64,000 nt of DNA from Escallonia rubra (GCA_033065855.1 JAVXUO010001954.1:122903-186902), one strand, 5' to 3'; numbered from the stretch's first letter, positions 34,760-49,215 are shown. Program-made: numbers and translations. Notes: generated by a model from the letters alone, not told the origin.

Positions 34760-37700
34760 TAAATATATAATAGACGAAGTGTTGTGCGTTGTCGAGGCGA
34801 CATATAAGCTTTTTTTATTGTGCTTTTTCCTTTTTACCCCTTTTAATTATGCGACACGTCATCTTTTTTCCATTTTGCGACACGTCATCATCTTTGTTTT
34901 GGCGTTTCATTTCTCTTTTACCTCTATTTATTAAAGTCTCACATGCATCATGACTCTTTATTAATAAAAAAATTAGAATTTGTCGAGGCGATACGTAAGC
35001 TTTTTTTACTGTGCTTTTCCCTTTTTACCTCTTTTAATTATGCGACACGTCATCTTTTTTTCATTTTGTGACACATCATCATCTTTGTTTTGGCGTTTCA
35101 TTCCTCTTTTACCTCTATTTATTAAAGTCTCACGTGCATCATGACTCTTTATTAATCAAAAATTCGAAATTATTATTATTATAAATTTAGTTGACCTTAT
35201 AAGAGTAAAAAATCAATTCTACACATTTTAGAACTCTACTTAATCAATGTATCAACAAAGTAAGACTTAATTTTGATTATTAACACCTCAAAAATACTTT
35301 AAATAACAAAATAAAATAAACACTCAAACATTAAGAAAACATTAATTACACGTCACCATGTTTGTTTGATATTGTATTCTTCATTTACCTCTACTTACTA
35401 AAGTGACACATATATCATGACTCTTTAGCATAACTTATTATTAAAAATTATACGTCACCATGTTTGTTTTGGTGTTCTATTCCTTCTTTACCTCTACTTA
35501 TTAAAGTCACACATGTATAACGATTCTTTAGTATAACTTATTATTAAAAATCCGGAGTCATTATTACCATAAATTTAGTAGACCTTATAAGAGTAAAAAA
35601 TATCTTCAACACCTTCTAAAACTCTACCTAATTAATGCATCAACATATAAAGATTTGATTTTGACTATTAATACCTCAAAAATACTTTTTATAACAAAAT
35701 AAACACTCAAACATAAAGAAAAAATAAATTATACGTCATCATGTTTGCTTTGGTGTTCCATTTCTCTTCTACCTCTACTTATTATAGTCACATATGCATC
35801 ATGACTCTTTATTGTAGCTTATTATTGAAAAAATCAAATGTATAATTACCATAACTTTAGTTGACCTTATAAGAGTAGAAAATCAATTATATACCTTTTA
35901 AAACTCTATATAGTCAATATATCAACATAATAGAACTTGATTTTGATTATTAGCACCTCAAATATACTTTAAATAACAACATAAACACTCAAACATAAAG
36001 AAAACATAAGTTACCTATGAAAATATATATATATATATATAGGTCACAAATTTAATTATAAGTGTTCATTAATTAATTCTAATTATATCACATTAAACTT
36101 TAAGATACATAAGCTTTTATAAGTGCTCTTTTTCTTTTTTACCCCTCTAACTTATGCGTAACATCATTTTATTTGTTTTAATGTCCTCTTTTTTTACACG
36201 ACTTTAACTCTTTACTAAAACTTATTAGTAAAATATGTGTGAACATTATTGTCCCAATTGTTGTAAACCTTTTAAAACTAGAAAAATAATTTTAAAATTT
36301 TAAGTATATAACATTGAACTTTCAAATAAATTAGCCTTTTTAGTGTTTTTTCCTTTGTCTCCCTCTTACTTGCATGTCATTGTATTTATATTGGTCATTT
36401 TCTTTTTTTTTCCCTACTTATTAACTATGTATTATAATTTATTGTTAAAAAATTGTGGCTATTATTAGCCCAATTTTCGTAAACCTTTTAAAATTAGCAA
36501 ACTAACTCTAAAGTTTTTAAAACGCTGCCTAATGAATATACTTATATATTATGCCTTAATTTTAACTGTTAATACCTTAAGTGCACTTTAAAATAAAAAA
36601 AATAATATCTCACAAATATAAAGTATGAAGACTACGTATCAAAAATAAAGATTAATACTTAACATATTTTTATATAAGCAATATATGAAACAAATATGAC
36701 TTCATTTTTAGATATCTTTGAAATGATAAAACAACAGTTTATTTCACAAATTAATTTTAATATAATAGTCTAAAGTAGAAATCATATACTCTTTTGAATG
36801 CCCAAAACAAAGAATCAAATACAATGCATTCTTAAATTGGTTACTTTAGAAAATCTTCAAAAAATATATCAAAACGACACCTTCAAAAATTATTGAACAT
36901 GATCTTGAAGTGAAACAATTAAACAAAAGAATTGTCACTGTAATGCTACGCTATTTCTTTTATAAGATTAATATTATCTTTTAAAGTGATGGTTATCTAA
37001 GAAATTTTTGGTTGCTACCTAAGTCATAGGAAAATGCCTACAGCATCCCATACGGTGAAACTCAATGGTCATTGTATACTTTTAATGACACTGATTTAGT
37101 GACTTTAAAAAGATACTTTTAAAAATTGTCAGTTATGGTATCAACAAAGATGATACTAAGCATATTTATTGATCATTAACTGTTTTGTATAGAGGGTTGC
37201 AGGGATTTTCATGGACAATAGGTAAAAATAATTCATTTCTGAAATGAATTAAAATTACTCCACGTGCTTCCATTTCAGTACCAATGTCTATTTTTAGTTG
37301 CCATTACGTCTACAAAATAATTACTAATTGTATAGTTCGTGCACCTTTTTAGGGATTTTTCTTTTCCAATACAAATGACTGCGACCAATTTTTAATTCAT
37401 TATATTCAAATTCATGTATATATACATGGTAATCTACAAAAAATAATGTTCAATATTTGATAGTCTAACTTCACAAACTTCTATAATCACCTTAATATAT
37501 TATAAGCTTAAAACTTAATGAGCAACATAAATCAAAGATGAAGTGTAAGAATTTTGTAACCTTATGCAATTATATCCCCATCTATAATAGTTTAGATAAC
37601 TTTACGAATATTCACCGCTATATATAAATGTTTAGCCTCAAAATAATAAAAAATTTGTAAAATGATATGACATTTTTATGATCATTCAAACAATAATTAA

Positions 37701-38650
37701 ATGTACAATGCATACTTATTTTCAAATTAATTGTCTTAGAGAATATTCAAAATTAAATGAGTGGTCGAAAAAGCGCCGAACATGACGATGAAGTAAAGTA
37801 ATTAGAATACAGATATTGCCACTATAACACTATAGTTTCTTTTTTCAGAATTATTTCTACATTTTAAAAGGTTGGTTGTTTGAAAGGAAGTAAAATAGCT
37901 CCACTTACTTTCATTTTTGCTAAGGTTTTCATGACATGTTTTTTTAGTAGGTTTATTCAGTCTAGACAATAATTTACTAAAACAATTATTTGTACATTTT
38001 TCGTACTTTCTTTTATAAATTTTAAATTTCATTGTAGATGACTATAGTAGATGTCTAATTTAATATGGTAAGGAGTTCTATCTGAGATACTTATAAAATA
38101 AAACAGTCGATCAATGGTGCGCCACATAAAGTGAAAAATTAAAAAAAAATGTCTCACACTTATATGGATATGGTAAGCAAAATAAATAACGTAAATATAA
38201 TTTTGTGTATAAATTCTTGAAATTTAACTTTTTCGTACAAAAATAAAATTAGTACTTGAAATACCAAAGAAAAAAGTAACATTCTAATTTGAAGTGAAAT
38301 AATTGATTACTCATTTTATGCTTCACTTTTTGAATACTTTATTTTGAACTTCGAAATCTTAATAATTTATTAGCACTATAACATGCTTTACTATTATGAA
38401 ACAATTTAGGAATATGCTTTCATTAAATTTCTCTTGATTATGGTATTGCTTATATCTGAAGTGCATGAATACGATATGTTTTGAATTCGATGGTTCACTT
38501 CAAGCGAATACGATCAAATCGTAATTTTCAAAACCGTCGACATGATGCTTAAATACGTAACCTTAACTCTATCAAAATATTTTAAAACTCAAACATACTC
38601 ATAACTTTTAAATAGAACTCACCCAGGCCTTGCCCGGGTTATTGAGCTAG
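34760..38650 (+). mobile_element. Non-autonomous Helitron, type B copy 1
   Basis: It abuts the CTAG of the preceding unit and begins TAAATATATAATAGACGAAG. Two GCGACACGTCATC words follow near the head, and the head segment is itself duplicated at about 34,978. The 3' end has ACCCAGGCCTTGCCCGGGT (38,621-38,639), able to fold as a hairpin (ACCC/GGGT enclosing GGC/GCC), then TATTGAGCTAG. It is collinear with type B copy 2 along most of its ~3.9 kb, for example near 36,810 versus 40,870. No protein is encoded. Confidence 0.7.
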
Positions 38651-39035
38651 TAAATATATAGTAGACGAAACATTGTGCGTTACGGAGGTGACACATAAGC
38701 TTTTTTTAGTGTTTTTTTTTTTTACCTTTTTACCTTTTTAAAATTTATGACACGTCATCGCCTTTTACTTTTGCGACACGTCATCCTGTTTGTTTTGATA
38801 TCACATTCATTTTTTATTTCACTTATTAGAGATACATATGCGCCATGACTCTTTGTTTTGATATCACATTCATTTCTCACTTTTACTTATTAGTGACGCA
38901 CATGTACCATGACTCTTTACTACAATTTACTATTAAAAAATTCGCAGGTATTATTGACATAATTTTGCTAACATTTATAAGAGTAGAAAACTAATTATGC
39001 ATCTTCTAAAACTATACCTATTCAATATACTTACA
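38651..39035 (+). mobile_element. Truncated Helitron, type A copy 2 (head only)
   Basis: It begins like the other units (AAATATATAGTAGACGAAAC) and matches the first ~370 bp of type A copy 3 closely, including TTTTGATATCACATTC. It stops at CAATATACTTACA, where type B copy 2 begins. In the other type A copies that point continues TATAAGGTCT. Confidence 0.65.
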
Positions 39036-42000
39036 TGTCATATCATATCATATAAATATATAATAGACGAAGCGTTGTGCATTATGGGGGCGATACATAA
39101 GCTTTTTTTAGTATTTTTTTTACCTTTTTTATCCCTTTTAGTTATGCGACACATCATCTTTTATCAATTTCGCGACACGTCATTCTCTTTGTTTTAGCGT
39201 TTCACTCCCCTTTTAACTCTACTTATTAATATCTCACATGCATCATGACTCTTTATTATGACTTATTATTAAAAAATTTAGAGGTATTATTACTATATAT
39301 TTAGTTAATCTTATAAGAGTAAAAAATCAACTCTACACATTCTAAAACTCTACCTGATCAATATATCAACATGTTAGGACTTAATTTTGACTATTAACAC
39401 CTAAAAAAACTTTAAATAACAAAATAAACACTCAAACATAAAGAAAACATAAATTACATGTCATCATGTTTAGTTTAGTGTTTTTTCTCCTTTACCTCTA
39501 CTTATTAAAGTCACACATGTATCATGACTCTTTAGTATTATTTATTATTAAAAATTCGAAATTATTATTATCATAAATTTAGTAGATCTTATAAGAGGAA
39601 AAAATCTCTTCTACACCTTCTAAAAACTCTACTTCATCAATAAATCAACATATTAGGACTTGATTTAGACTATTAACACCTCAAAAATACTTTTTAACAA
39701 AATAAATACTCAAACATAAAGAAAACATAAATTACACGTCATCAAATTTACTTTGGTATTCCATTCATCTTCTACCTCTACCTTAGTATAGTCACACATA
39801 CATCATGCCCTTTATTGTAACTTATTATTGAAAAATTCGGAAGTATAATTACCTTAAATTTAGTTGACCATATAAGAGTAAAAAAGCAGTTCTATACCTT
39901 CTAAAACTCTACATAGTCAGTGTATCAACATATTGGAACTTGATTTTGACTAGTAGCACCTCAAAAACACTTTAAATAACAACATAAACACTCAAACATA
40001 TAGAAAACATAAGTCATTTATGAAAAAAAAAAAATTAGGCCACAAATTAAAAGCTTTCTTTTCTTTATACAAAAGCAACATGTAAAAAGAATATGAGTTA
40101 ATTGTTGTAAATAATTTAAAAATACCAATATGAGATTTTACTTCATCAGTTAATTCTTAAAACACATAAGCTTTTCTAAGTGTTTTTTTTTTCTTATTTA
40201 CCCATCTTACTTATGCGTCACATCATCTTATTTGTTTTAATGTCCCCTTTTTTTTTACACAACTTATTAACTCTTTACTAAAATTTATTATTAAAGTATT
40301 TGTGAATATTATTGCCCCAATTGTTGTAAACCTTTTGAAACTAGAAAAAAAATTCTAAAATTTTAATTATATAACATTGAACTTTCAAATACATTAGGGT
40401 TTTTAGTGTTTTTTTTTCCTCTTTACCTCTCTTACTTATGCGACACGTCATCCTATTTATTTTGGTCATTTTCTTTTTCACCTCAATTTATTAACTATGT
40501 ATTATAATCTATTGTTAAAACAATTACGGAATTTTCGTAAATCTTTTAAAACTAGGAAACTAACTCTAAAGTTTTTAAAACACTACCTAATGAGTATACT
40601 CACATATTAGGCCTTAATTTTGACTGTTAATACCTTAAGTGCCCTTTAAAATAACAAAATAGAATCTCACAAATATAAAATATGAAGACCATGTATAAAA
40701 AATAAAGATTAATACTTAACATCTTTTTGTATAAGCAATATACAAAACGAATACGACTTTATTTTTTTTATATATATCTTTGGAATGCCAAAATAGCAGT
40801 TTATTTCATAAATTAAATTTAATATAGTAACTCAAAGTCTAAAGTAGAAATCATATACTATTTTGAATGCCCTAAACAAAGAATCAAATATAACGCATTT
40901 TAAATTTATTACTTTAGTAAGTCTTCAAAAACATATCAAAACGGCATATCTAAAAATTGTAGAACATGATCTTGAAGTGAAACAATTAAACACAGGGATT
41001 TTTACCGTAATGTTACGCTATTTCTTTTATAGGGTGAATTCTATTTTTTAAAGTGGTGGTTACCCAATAAATTGTGGACCATTACCCAGGTCATAGGAAG
41101 ATACATACAACCTCCCATACAGTGAAATTCTATGGTCGTTGTATACTTTTTGTGGCACGTATTTAGTGACTTAAAAGCTGCTTTTAAAATTGTCAGTTAT
41201 AGTGTCAACCAAAATGACACTAAGCATATTTATCGATCATTAACTGTTTTGTATAGAGGGTTGTAGGGATTTTCATGGGCGGTAGGTAAAAATAATTCAT
41301 TATCTAAAATAAATTAAAATTACTCCATTTGCTTCCATTTAACTTCCAATGTGTATTTTTAGTTGCTTATTTATGTCTACACAGTAAATTACTAATTGTA
41401 TAGTTCATGCACCTTTTTTAGGATTTTTCTTTTTCAATACAAATGATTGCGCCAGATTTTTAATTTATTATGTATTAATTCATGTGTATTTATAGGTTAA
41501 TCTACAAAAAATAATGTTAATTATGTTATATTCTAATTTGAGAGACTTCTATAATCACCTTAATATACTATAAGCTTAGAACTTAATGAGCATCTACAAA
41601 TCAAAGATGAAGTATAAGAATTTTGTAACCTTATGCAATTACATTCCCATCTACCATAGTTTAGACAAATGTATGAATATTCACCGCCATATAATCGTTT
41701 AGCCTCAAACATAAAAAAAAAAAAAAGGTTTTGTAAAATGATATGGCATTTTTATGATCATTCATACAATAATTAAATGTACAATGCACACGAATTTTCA
41801 AATTAATTGTCTTAAAAAATGTTCAAAATTAAATGGATGGTGGAAAAAGCATCGAACATTACCATGAAGTAAAGCAATTAAAATACAAATATTGCCACTA
41901 TAACACAATAGTTTCTCTTTTCAGGATTATTTTTACATTTTAAAAGGTTGGTTGTCTGAAATGAAGTAAAATAGCTCCACTTACTTCCATTTTTGCTCTA

Positions 42001-42728
42001 AGGTTTTCATGACATGTTTTTAGTAGATTTATTGAGTTTTAGCAATAATTTACTAAAAAAATTGTTTAAGCCTTTTTTGTACTTTTTTTTTCTAAACTTT
42101 AAATTTCATTGTGGAGGACTGTATTAGATGTCTAATTTAATATATTGTAAGGAGTTCTATCAGATGTTCTTATAAAATAAAACCGTTGATCAATGATGCA
42201 CCACATATCATGGAAAACTAAAAAAGGTCTCACACTTAAATGGATATGGTAAGCAAAATTAATAGCGTAAATATAATTTTGTGTATAAATTCTTGAATTT
42301 AACTTTTTCGAACAAAAACAAAATTAGTAACTAAAATACTAAAAAATTTAAAGTAACATTCTAAATTCATGTGAAAAAATTGATTATTCATTGTATGCTT
42401 CACTTTTTGTAGATTTTGTATTGAACTTCTGAATTTTACTAATATTAAAACACTATAGCATGCTTTATTATTATGAAATAATTTCGAGATTATGCGCTCA
42501 TTGAATTCCTCTTGATTATGATACATCTTATATGTGAAATGCATGAACGCGATATGTTTTGAATTCGATGGTTCACTTCAGACAAATACGAATAAATCGT
42601 TATTTTCAAAACCATTGACATGATGCTTAAATACCCAAGTTTAACTCTACCAAAAAATGTTAAAATTCAACCATACTCATAGCGTTTAAATAGAACTCAC
42701 CCGGACCTTGCCCGAGTTACTGAACTAG
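39036..42728 (+). mobile_element. Non-autonomous Helitron, type B copy 2
   Basis: It starts in (G)TCATATCATATCATATAAAT, close to the TCTATATCATATC head of type A copy 1, then AATAGACGAAGCGTTGTGC. The 3' end carries CCCGGACCTTGCCCGAGT, then TACTGAACTAG and T. Paralogous to type B copy 1. No protein is encoded. Confidence 0.7.
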
Positions 42729-45530
42729 TAAATATATATATTAAATGAAGCATTGTGTATTGCAAATGTGACACATAAGCTTTTTGTAGTGTTCTTTTAC
42801 CTTTTTACCCTTTTTAATTTTACGACACGTCATTGCCTTTTATTTATGCGACACGTCATCCTGTTTGTTTTGATATCATATTCCTTTTTCACTTCTACTT
42901 ATTACAGATACATATGCGCCATGACTCTTTGTTTTGATATCACATTCCTTTCTCACTTCTACTTATTAGAGACGCGCATGTACCATGACTCTTTACTACA
43001 ATTTATTATTAAAAAATTCGCAAGTATTATTGACATAATTTTGCTAACCTTTATAAGAGTAGAAAACTAATTATGCATCTTCTAAAACTCTACCTAGTCA
43101 ATATACTTACATATAAGGTCTCAATTTTCACTACTAACACCTCAAAAATACTTTAAAAACTTCTACTTATTAAATTTACTCATACATCATGACTCATTAT
43201 TATTAAAAAATTTCACATGTATTATTGGCATAATTTCACTAAACTTTATAAGAGTAGAAAATCGATTATGCATCTTCTAAAACTCTACATATTCAATATA
43301 TTAACTTATAAGGTCTTAATTATCACTACTAACATCCCAAATTTACTTTAAAACCCTCTACTTATTAAAGTCACACATGCATCATGACTCATACTGTAAT
43401 TTATTATTAAAAAATTTGCAGGTATCATTGGCATAATTTCAGTAAGCTTTGTAAGAGTAGAAAATCAATTTGCACCTTCTTGAACTCTACATAATCATTA
43501 TACTAACATATAAGATCTTAATTTTCACTACTAACACCTCAAAAGTACTTTAAAAATCTCTTCTTATTAAGGTCACAAATGCTTGATGACTATTTACTAT
43601 TATTTTTCACTACTACCATCTAAAAAATGCTTTAAAACATCTATTTATTAAAGTCACGCACGCATCATGACTCCTTATTGTAATTTATTATTAAAAAATT
43701 TGTAGGTATTATCGGTATAATTTTACTAAACTTTATAAAGAAAACCAATTCTGCTCCTTCTACCTATTTAATATACTAACATATAAGGTTTTAATATTCA
43801 CTACTAATACATCAAAAGTACTCTAAAAACCTCTACTTACTAAAGTCACACATGGATCATGACTCTTCATTATAATTTACTATTGAAAATTCCCGGGTAT
43901 TATTGGCATAATTTTGCTAAACTTTATAAGAATAAAATTATTTTTGCACCTTTTAAGACTATACCTATTCAATATATCATATAAGGTTTTAACTTTCACT
44001 ACTAACACCTCAAAAAGTACTTTTAAAATAAATAGAAATCTCAAAAATATAAAATACAAAAATCATGTATGAAATCAAAGATAAATAATTTAAAATCAAT
44101 ATATTTTGAATATAATTTACAAAGTGATATTACTTAATTTTTAAAACTATTTTACATTTTTTTATATTTTTTAGTGTTTCTTTTGTTATCATAAAGTTTC
44201 TTTGAGGTGTTAATACTCAATATTAAGTCATAATATGTTGCCACATTGATTAGGTAGAATTTTATAAGGTGTAGAATTGGTTCTGTACTCATATAAGGTA
44301 AACTAAAATTATGGCAACAATAGCTACGATTTTTTAATAATAAATCAAAGTAAAAAATCACGGTGCATGTATAATTTTGATAAACACGGATAAGAAAGAA
44401 AAAGGACTCGAAAACAAAAAATGATGATGTGTCGCAAAATTAACCTCAAATTCTAAATTGGGAATCATATACACCAAATTATGTATGAAATCAAAGATAA
44501 ATAATTCACAAATTAAGATCTTTCAAAATTAGTTTACAAAGTCATATGACGTAATTTTTAAAATATTTTATGTTTTTTTCCTTCATATTTTCAGTCTTTA
44601 TTTTGTTATCTTAAAGTGTTTTTGAGGTATTAATAGTTGAACTCAAGTCCTAATATGTTGATACATTGATTAGATAGAGTTTTAGAAGGTGTAGAATTGA
44701 TTTTTTTTACTCATATAAGGTAAACTACAATTATGACAACAATAACTACGAATGTTTTTAATAATAAATCAAATAAATAATCATGAATCATATGTTGATA
44801 AATATGGATAAAAAAAAGAAAAGGACTCGAAAATATACATGATGATGTATCACAAAATTGACCTTAAATTTTAATAGGAAATCATATTTGTATATGACTT
44901 ACAAATAAAGATCTTTCATTTCTATTTACGAAATTAATATACAAAGTGAATATGACTTAAATTTTAAAAATATTTTGAAACATCAACATGTAATTTACTT
45001 AAGAAATTAATTTTAATTGTGTGACATCACTTCTAAATTGGGAATAACATACACCAATAAATGCGAAATATAAAAGAATCAAATTGAATATGATTTAACT
45101 ATTAAAATACAGAAATAACAGTTTAATTTCATAAATAATTTTTGAGATTACTGAATTAGAAATAAACAAAAATGAATATTCATGGCGTTACTTACGCAAC
45201 ATGTCATCTCTTCTAATTATGCAACACAATATCTTATTTGTTTTCATATCTATTTTCTTTTTTACCCTAACTTATTAACACTTTAATATGGTTTATTATT
45301 AAAAAAATGTAGGTCTAATTTGCCCAAGTTTTGTATACCTTCTAAAACTAGAAAACTAGCTAATGTTACACCTTCTAAAACTCTACATAATCTATATACG
45401 CATATACTAGGCCTTAATTTTAACTTTTAACACTTTAAAAAATATTTCAAAATAACAAAATAAAATAATACTAAAATCATCCCCTGCTTATTAATTCTTT
45501 ATTACGATTTATTATTGAAAACTTTGTGGT
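42729..45530 (+). mobile_element. Non-autonomous Helitron, type A copy 3 (3' end missing)
   Basis: The head (AAATATATATATTAAATGAAGC) and the module series parallel type A copy 1, with direct modules to about 44,030 and inverted ones from about 44,170 to 44,840. No CTAG terminus is seen. The unit gives way near 45,530 to retrotransposon-like DNA of different composition, so it is probably truncated there. Confidence 0.55.
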
Positions 45531-48091
45531 TCCAATCATACACCAAATCATCGAATAGCATATCTAAACCTTACCCACGTTCTCAGAATCTACTCTCGCT
45601 CACAGATTATCTGAGGCTTAGGAATCTACCTAATCTCATATCCAAGTAGGGGAATTATGCAAATAATGATATTAATATTTGCAATCAGGCAATCAAAACA
45701 CAAAATCCTTTAACAAAATCATGCATATTGGCTCTTAAGGTTCACAACAAAATTATGTGACATTCCAGAAGAGACAACGGACACAAAAATGATAATATAG
45801 ATCTGGCAAAGCAAAGTCAACACAGCAACTCAGAGCAATCAAAATCAGAAGGAGTTATTGGTCCTTAATAAGATTCGTAGCTTTCCCATGGCCAGTGGGT
45901 CAGCTACTACCTCTATCAAGTCCAAATAGATTCGAAAGGACAGATAAATATTCCGGAAAGGAATAAGACGACTCGGCATGAATGACATCTTCCCTGACGT
46001 CTCAGCGTAAGCTGACATTCAATTAAGTCACCATTGAATTCAATACACAGAAGAATGAATGAGATGATGGAGTAAAATTCCAGGTTTCTTCTTGTACCTT
46101 TAAACCAAATTTTCAATCTTCACCCCAGTCATTTTCCAAAACACTATTCTTACTCATAAGTCAAATCACCAACCTAACTACTGCTCATACCTTATAAACT
46201 TCCCAGATACAGCGACGATTTCCCCTGACAATACACGGATGCGTGATTAGCAAATCACCAATTTATACCTAGTATGATATCCAAAATCCTGAACAACAAA
46301 TAGAGTGAGGTCCATAGAAAGGTCTATATCCCAAACATAGCCTGTATATTCACAGAAAACCACATAACAGTAAAAAATTCTCCCAATAGAGTACTTATCA
46401 CAATATCAATTCTTAAAGGACGGATCCTCATCCTCAACCGTTATGCCAAAATAACAGATGTAAAGAAATATGACGCTCCAAACTTAAATAGTGTTAAGTG
46501 CCTGACACTACATCATCGGATGTGACAACATCTTAAGCAGGCATTAAACAAATTCGAACTGATATTCTGGACCTCAGCCCCTACTGACCTTGTATTCTTC
46601 CTACTGGGGAACGCTGTTCGTTGTTATACTAGCAATAGGTACATGACTGATTATTTTTCACAAGCATACAATTTTCAAGCTTAATGCCCCGAACTACCAT
46701 GCCTAACACATCATCCTTTCACTTATAGCATAACTCACCACTCTGACTTCTCCCGTACCTAACACATGTGGTGGCCAGAAAACTGACCCGCCACCCTGAC
46801 CAGTATTCTGCGTAGGTCAAACTTCGGAACTCTGCAATGGTTTGACTATAGTACTCTGAACTGCTCGAGCGCCTTCACCCTGCGCTCCCTAAATCCCATA
46901 TCATTCCTCGGTCGAATTCCAGAACTCTATCCAGATCTTAATATCACTGAACAGAAGTGGGTGTAAATCCCTGATTCTGCCCCACCCTTTAACCTTAGGC
47001 ACCGTATTGTGCCGACTGTAAACCCCCCCCCCCCCCTCTTTTTTTCTTGACAATTGTCAGCTCTTACAAATATGTTCGGGAAAAATTCTTACTTTTCTCT
47101 TCTATCCGCCTGCGCACACTTATGTTTTCTCCCATTGTCAGACTTAAATTATTCTAAAATACATACTCAATAAAGAAATTCCACGTAGCTCGTCAACCGG
47201 GATCACCACATCTCTCAATCCAGGCCTAAGCCTCCGCTCAGACTTCCGGCAGCCATTTGCCATCAACAACATTATTATCGCAAATCTAGCAAATCATGAA
47301 ATCTCATCTCAATCTTATCTATCAACTCTTAATATGTTTGCCTTACACTAATTAATTCCCTTAACATCTGTTTACAAGGTCTCGCAAAAAATTTCGGTGA
47401 GAATAATTCCTTAAACTATTCTCAAATAATCTCAATCAATTGCCGGAGAGTCAGACTCTTTACCACCATTTCTTACTCCTGATCACCCTCCCTTCTCAGG
47501 TTATATATACATCAATTTCAATCTTTCGTTACTTCACTTACAATTGCTCAAAATTTATACGATCAGTTGCTCCAAATTTCATCTACTTTGCCAATCCAAT
47601 TTGCTGTCCCTATGGGGTCTAATAACCCCTATAACTAATTGCATCTCATTTGTCAAGTTCACCCAAGATACTCCCATCTGGAGGTTGAGGTTGTGGTTAT
47701 GGTTGAACCGGATTCAGTACTCCTTGCTGCCGATTGCCAGATTCTTGATCATTAAAGTTAGAATCGGGTTCATAGTCTTCAGAATCATTACCATCAGTTT
47801 TGGGTTTTGTTGTTTTCCCCTATTAGATAGAGATGCCCCTCTATAATCATAAAACCCCAGTACATTACATTTTCTAATCTAAAGATTGTATGGTTAAGTC
47901 TTTCCAATACAGGAAAAATCCCTGCTCCATCTTATACAACCTGTTGGAACCTCATCTATCGGGGACCACTAAGCCATCTGTATTATCTTCACTGCTAATA
48001 CTCTGAGTACCGACCATATCGGTATAGTTAACAGTTATCAATGTCACACTACACGTGTCAAAAGAACAATACGGTTACAAGTTAAAAATAG
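45531..48091 (-). mobile_element. Left part of an older minus-strand LTR retrotransposon
   Basis: Composition changes from the Helitron style to a mixed sequence without open frames. On the minus strand near 47,830-47,650 a gag-like start can be traced (DGNDSEDYEPDSNFNDQESG, later PQPQPPDGSILGELDK) with a stop inside. The stretch is joined by the ACTTC target duplication to 63,331-64,000, which carries the primer site and LTR of a minus-strand element. I infer one old element split by the Tat insertion. No LTR was recognised at its left end. Confidence 0.5.
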
Positions 48092-48096
48092 ACTTC
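48092..48096. repeat. Target-site duplication ACTTC, left copy
   Basis: It immediately precedes the TGTTGGTGC start of the left LTR. An identical ACTTC follows the right LTR. Five base pairs is the length expected for Ty3/gypsy integrases. Confidence 0.9.
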
Positions 48097-48437
48097 TGTT
48101 GGTGCGAAAAGATGGGTCATTTGCCACGTCGAGGTGCCACAAAGGATGCAGTCTGAGTTGGCTTCCAAGTAGGCAAAGTGGGAGACAGCAAGGATGGCGT
48201 AAGGGCTGAGAGCAAGGCTCCTCAGGCAGGTTGCAAGGGCTGGCAGTGCCGCGTAGACAAGGTGACGACGAACAGGCCCGGCGGTCGACAGTCTGTGTCA
48301 AGGGTGCAACGTCGAGAGTTCGAAGTCGTAAGTTCAAATGTCTTTCTCTCACTAGAAATCCAGAGAGAATGGGTTTTAGAGAGAGAAATTGAAAATGTCA
48401 AATAAGGCAGAAGTCTTGAATAAGCTCCAGAATCCAA

Positions 48438-48445
48438 TATAAATA
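48438..48445 (-). promoter_or_regulatory. TATA box of the 3' LTR
   Basis: The plus strand reads TATAAATA within CCAATATAAATAGGCAC. On the element's strand this is TATTTATA, at the position matching CTATATATAG in the other LTR. Transcription would run leftward. Confidence 0.5.
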
Positions 48446-48929
48446 GGCACAAATATGCGCTTGTCATCAGCCAACACGTGTCGTCCTCCGGGAGTGACAC
48501 GTCGCCATAGGGGGTCCCGCAGTCTTGATTGTCCGTCAAATTTCCGGTCCCCGAGTTCGTGTCGTCCTGCCCTTGCAGCGTCCCTCTACCTGTCTGAGGA
48601 GACTGACCACACTACAGTAGCATGGTCAGAGTAGCCCGTTGCCCCAGCCTCCAGTCCAAGCCCTTACTGAATCCCACGAGATGTGTCATGAGACGCGCTG
48701 AGATCCTGGCAGCGGTGAGGGTTGCCCCTGCAGCCAACTGCTAGGCGTGCCGGGCACGATGCCCTCCGAGGACCTGCTCCCGTCCCGGAGTGACTCGCGG
48801 TTCATTGCCCTGGTGGTGTCGATGATCAATGGTAACATGAGTGTACATGCTCGCAACTTGATATCCAGAGTCTGTGGCGAAGGGTCCTCGTGCAGGGGCA
48901 TTGCGAATGGAGCCCCCCCATGAGTCTGT

Positions 48930-49215
48930 CGGGTGATTGTGCCGGCGGTGGCCTTAGGGCTGTGAGTCCAACCCCCGTTGCGAAGACCGGAGCCTGAGCC
49001 CCCGGTTGATTGTGCCGGCGAGGGCTTTAGGGTTGTGAGCCCATCCCGCCGTGAGGGCCGGAGCCCCCGGTGGATTGTGCGGGCGAGGGCCGGAGCCCCC
49101 GGTTGATTGTACCGGCAAGGGCTTTAGGGTTGTGAGCCCGTCCCGCCGCGAGGGCCGGAGCCCCGGTTGATTGTGCGGGCGAGGGCCGGAGCCCCCGGTT
49201 GATTGTGCGGGAGAT
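48930..49215. repeat. GC-rich ~33/64-bp repeats in the 3' LTR
   Basis: Units built from GGTTGATTGTGCCGGCGAGG, GCTTTAGGGTTGTGAGCCC and GAGGGCCGGAGCCCCC recur four to five times. A shorter series occurs at about 62,420-62,680 in the 5' LTR. Confidence 0.75.

Noticed and set aside
31716-45530. Tandem direct repeats resembling a CRISPR array or a centromeric satellite
   Set aside because: Units are long and diverged, arranged within elements with CTAG 3' ends and shared heads. Helitron structure explains them better, and CRISPR is not expected in a plant nucleus.
48930-49215. TTTAGGG-like words suggesting telomere repeats
   Set aside because: GCTTTAGGGTTGTGAG occurs once per LTR repeat unit, not as a tandem 7-mer. 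It is coincidental to the LTR minisatellite.
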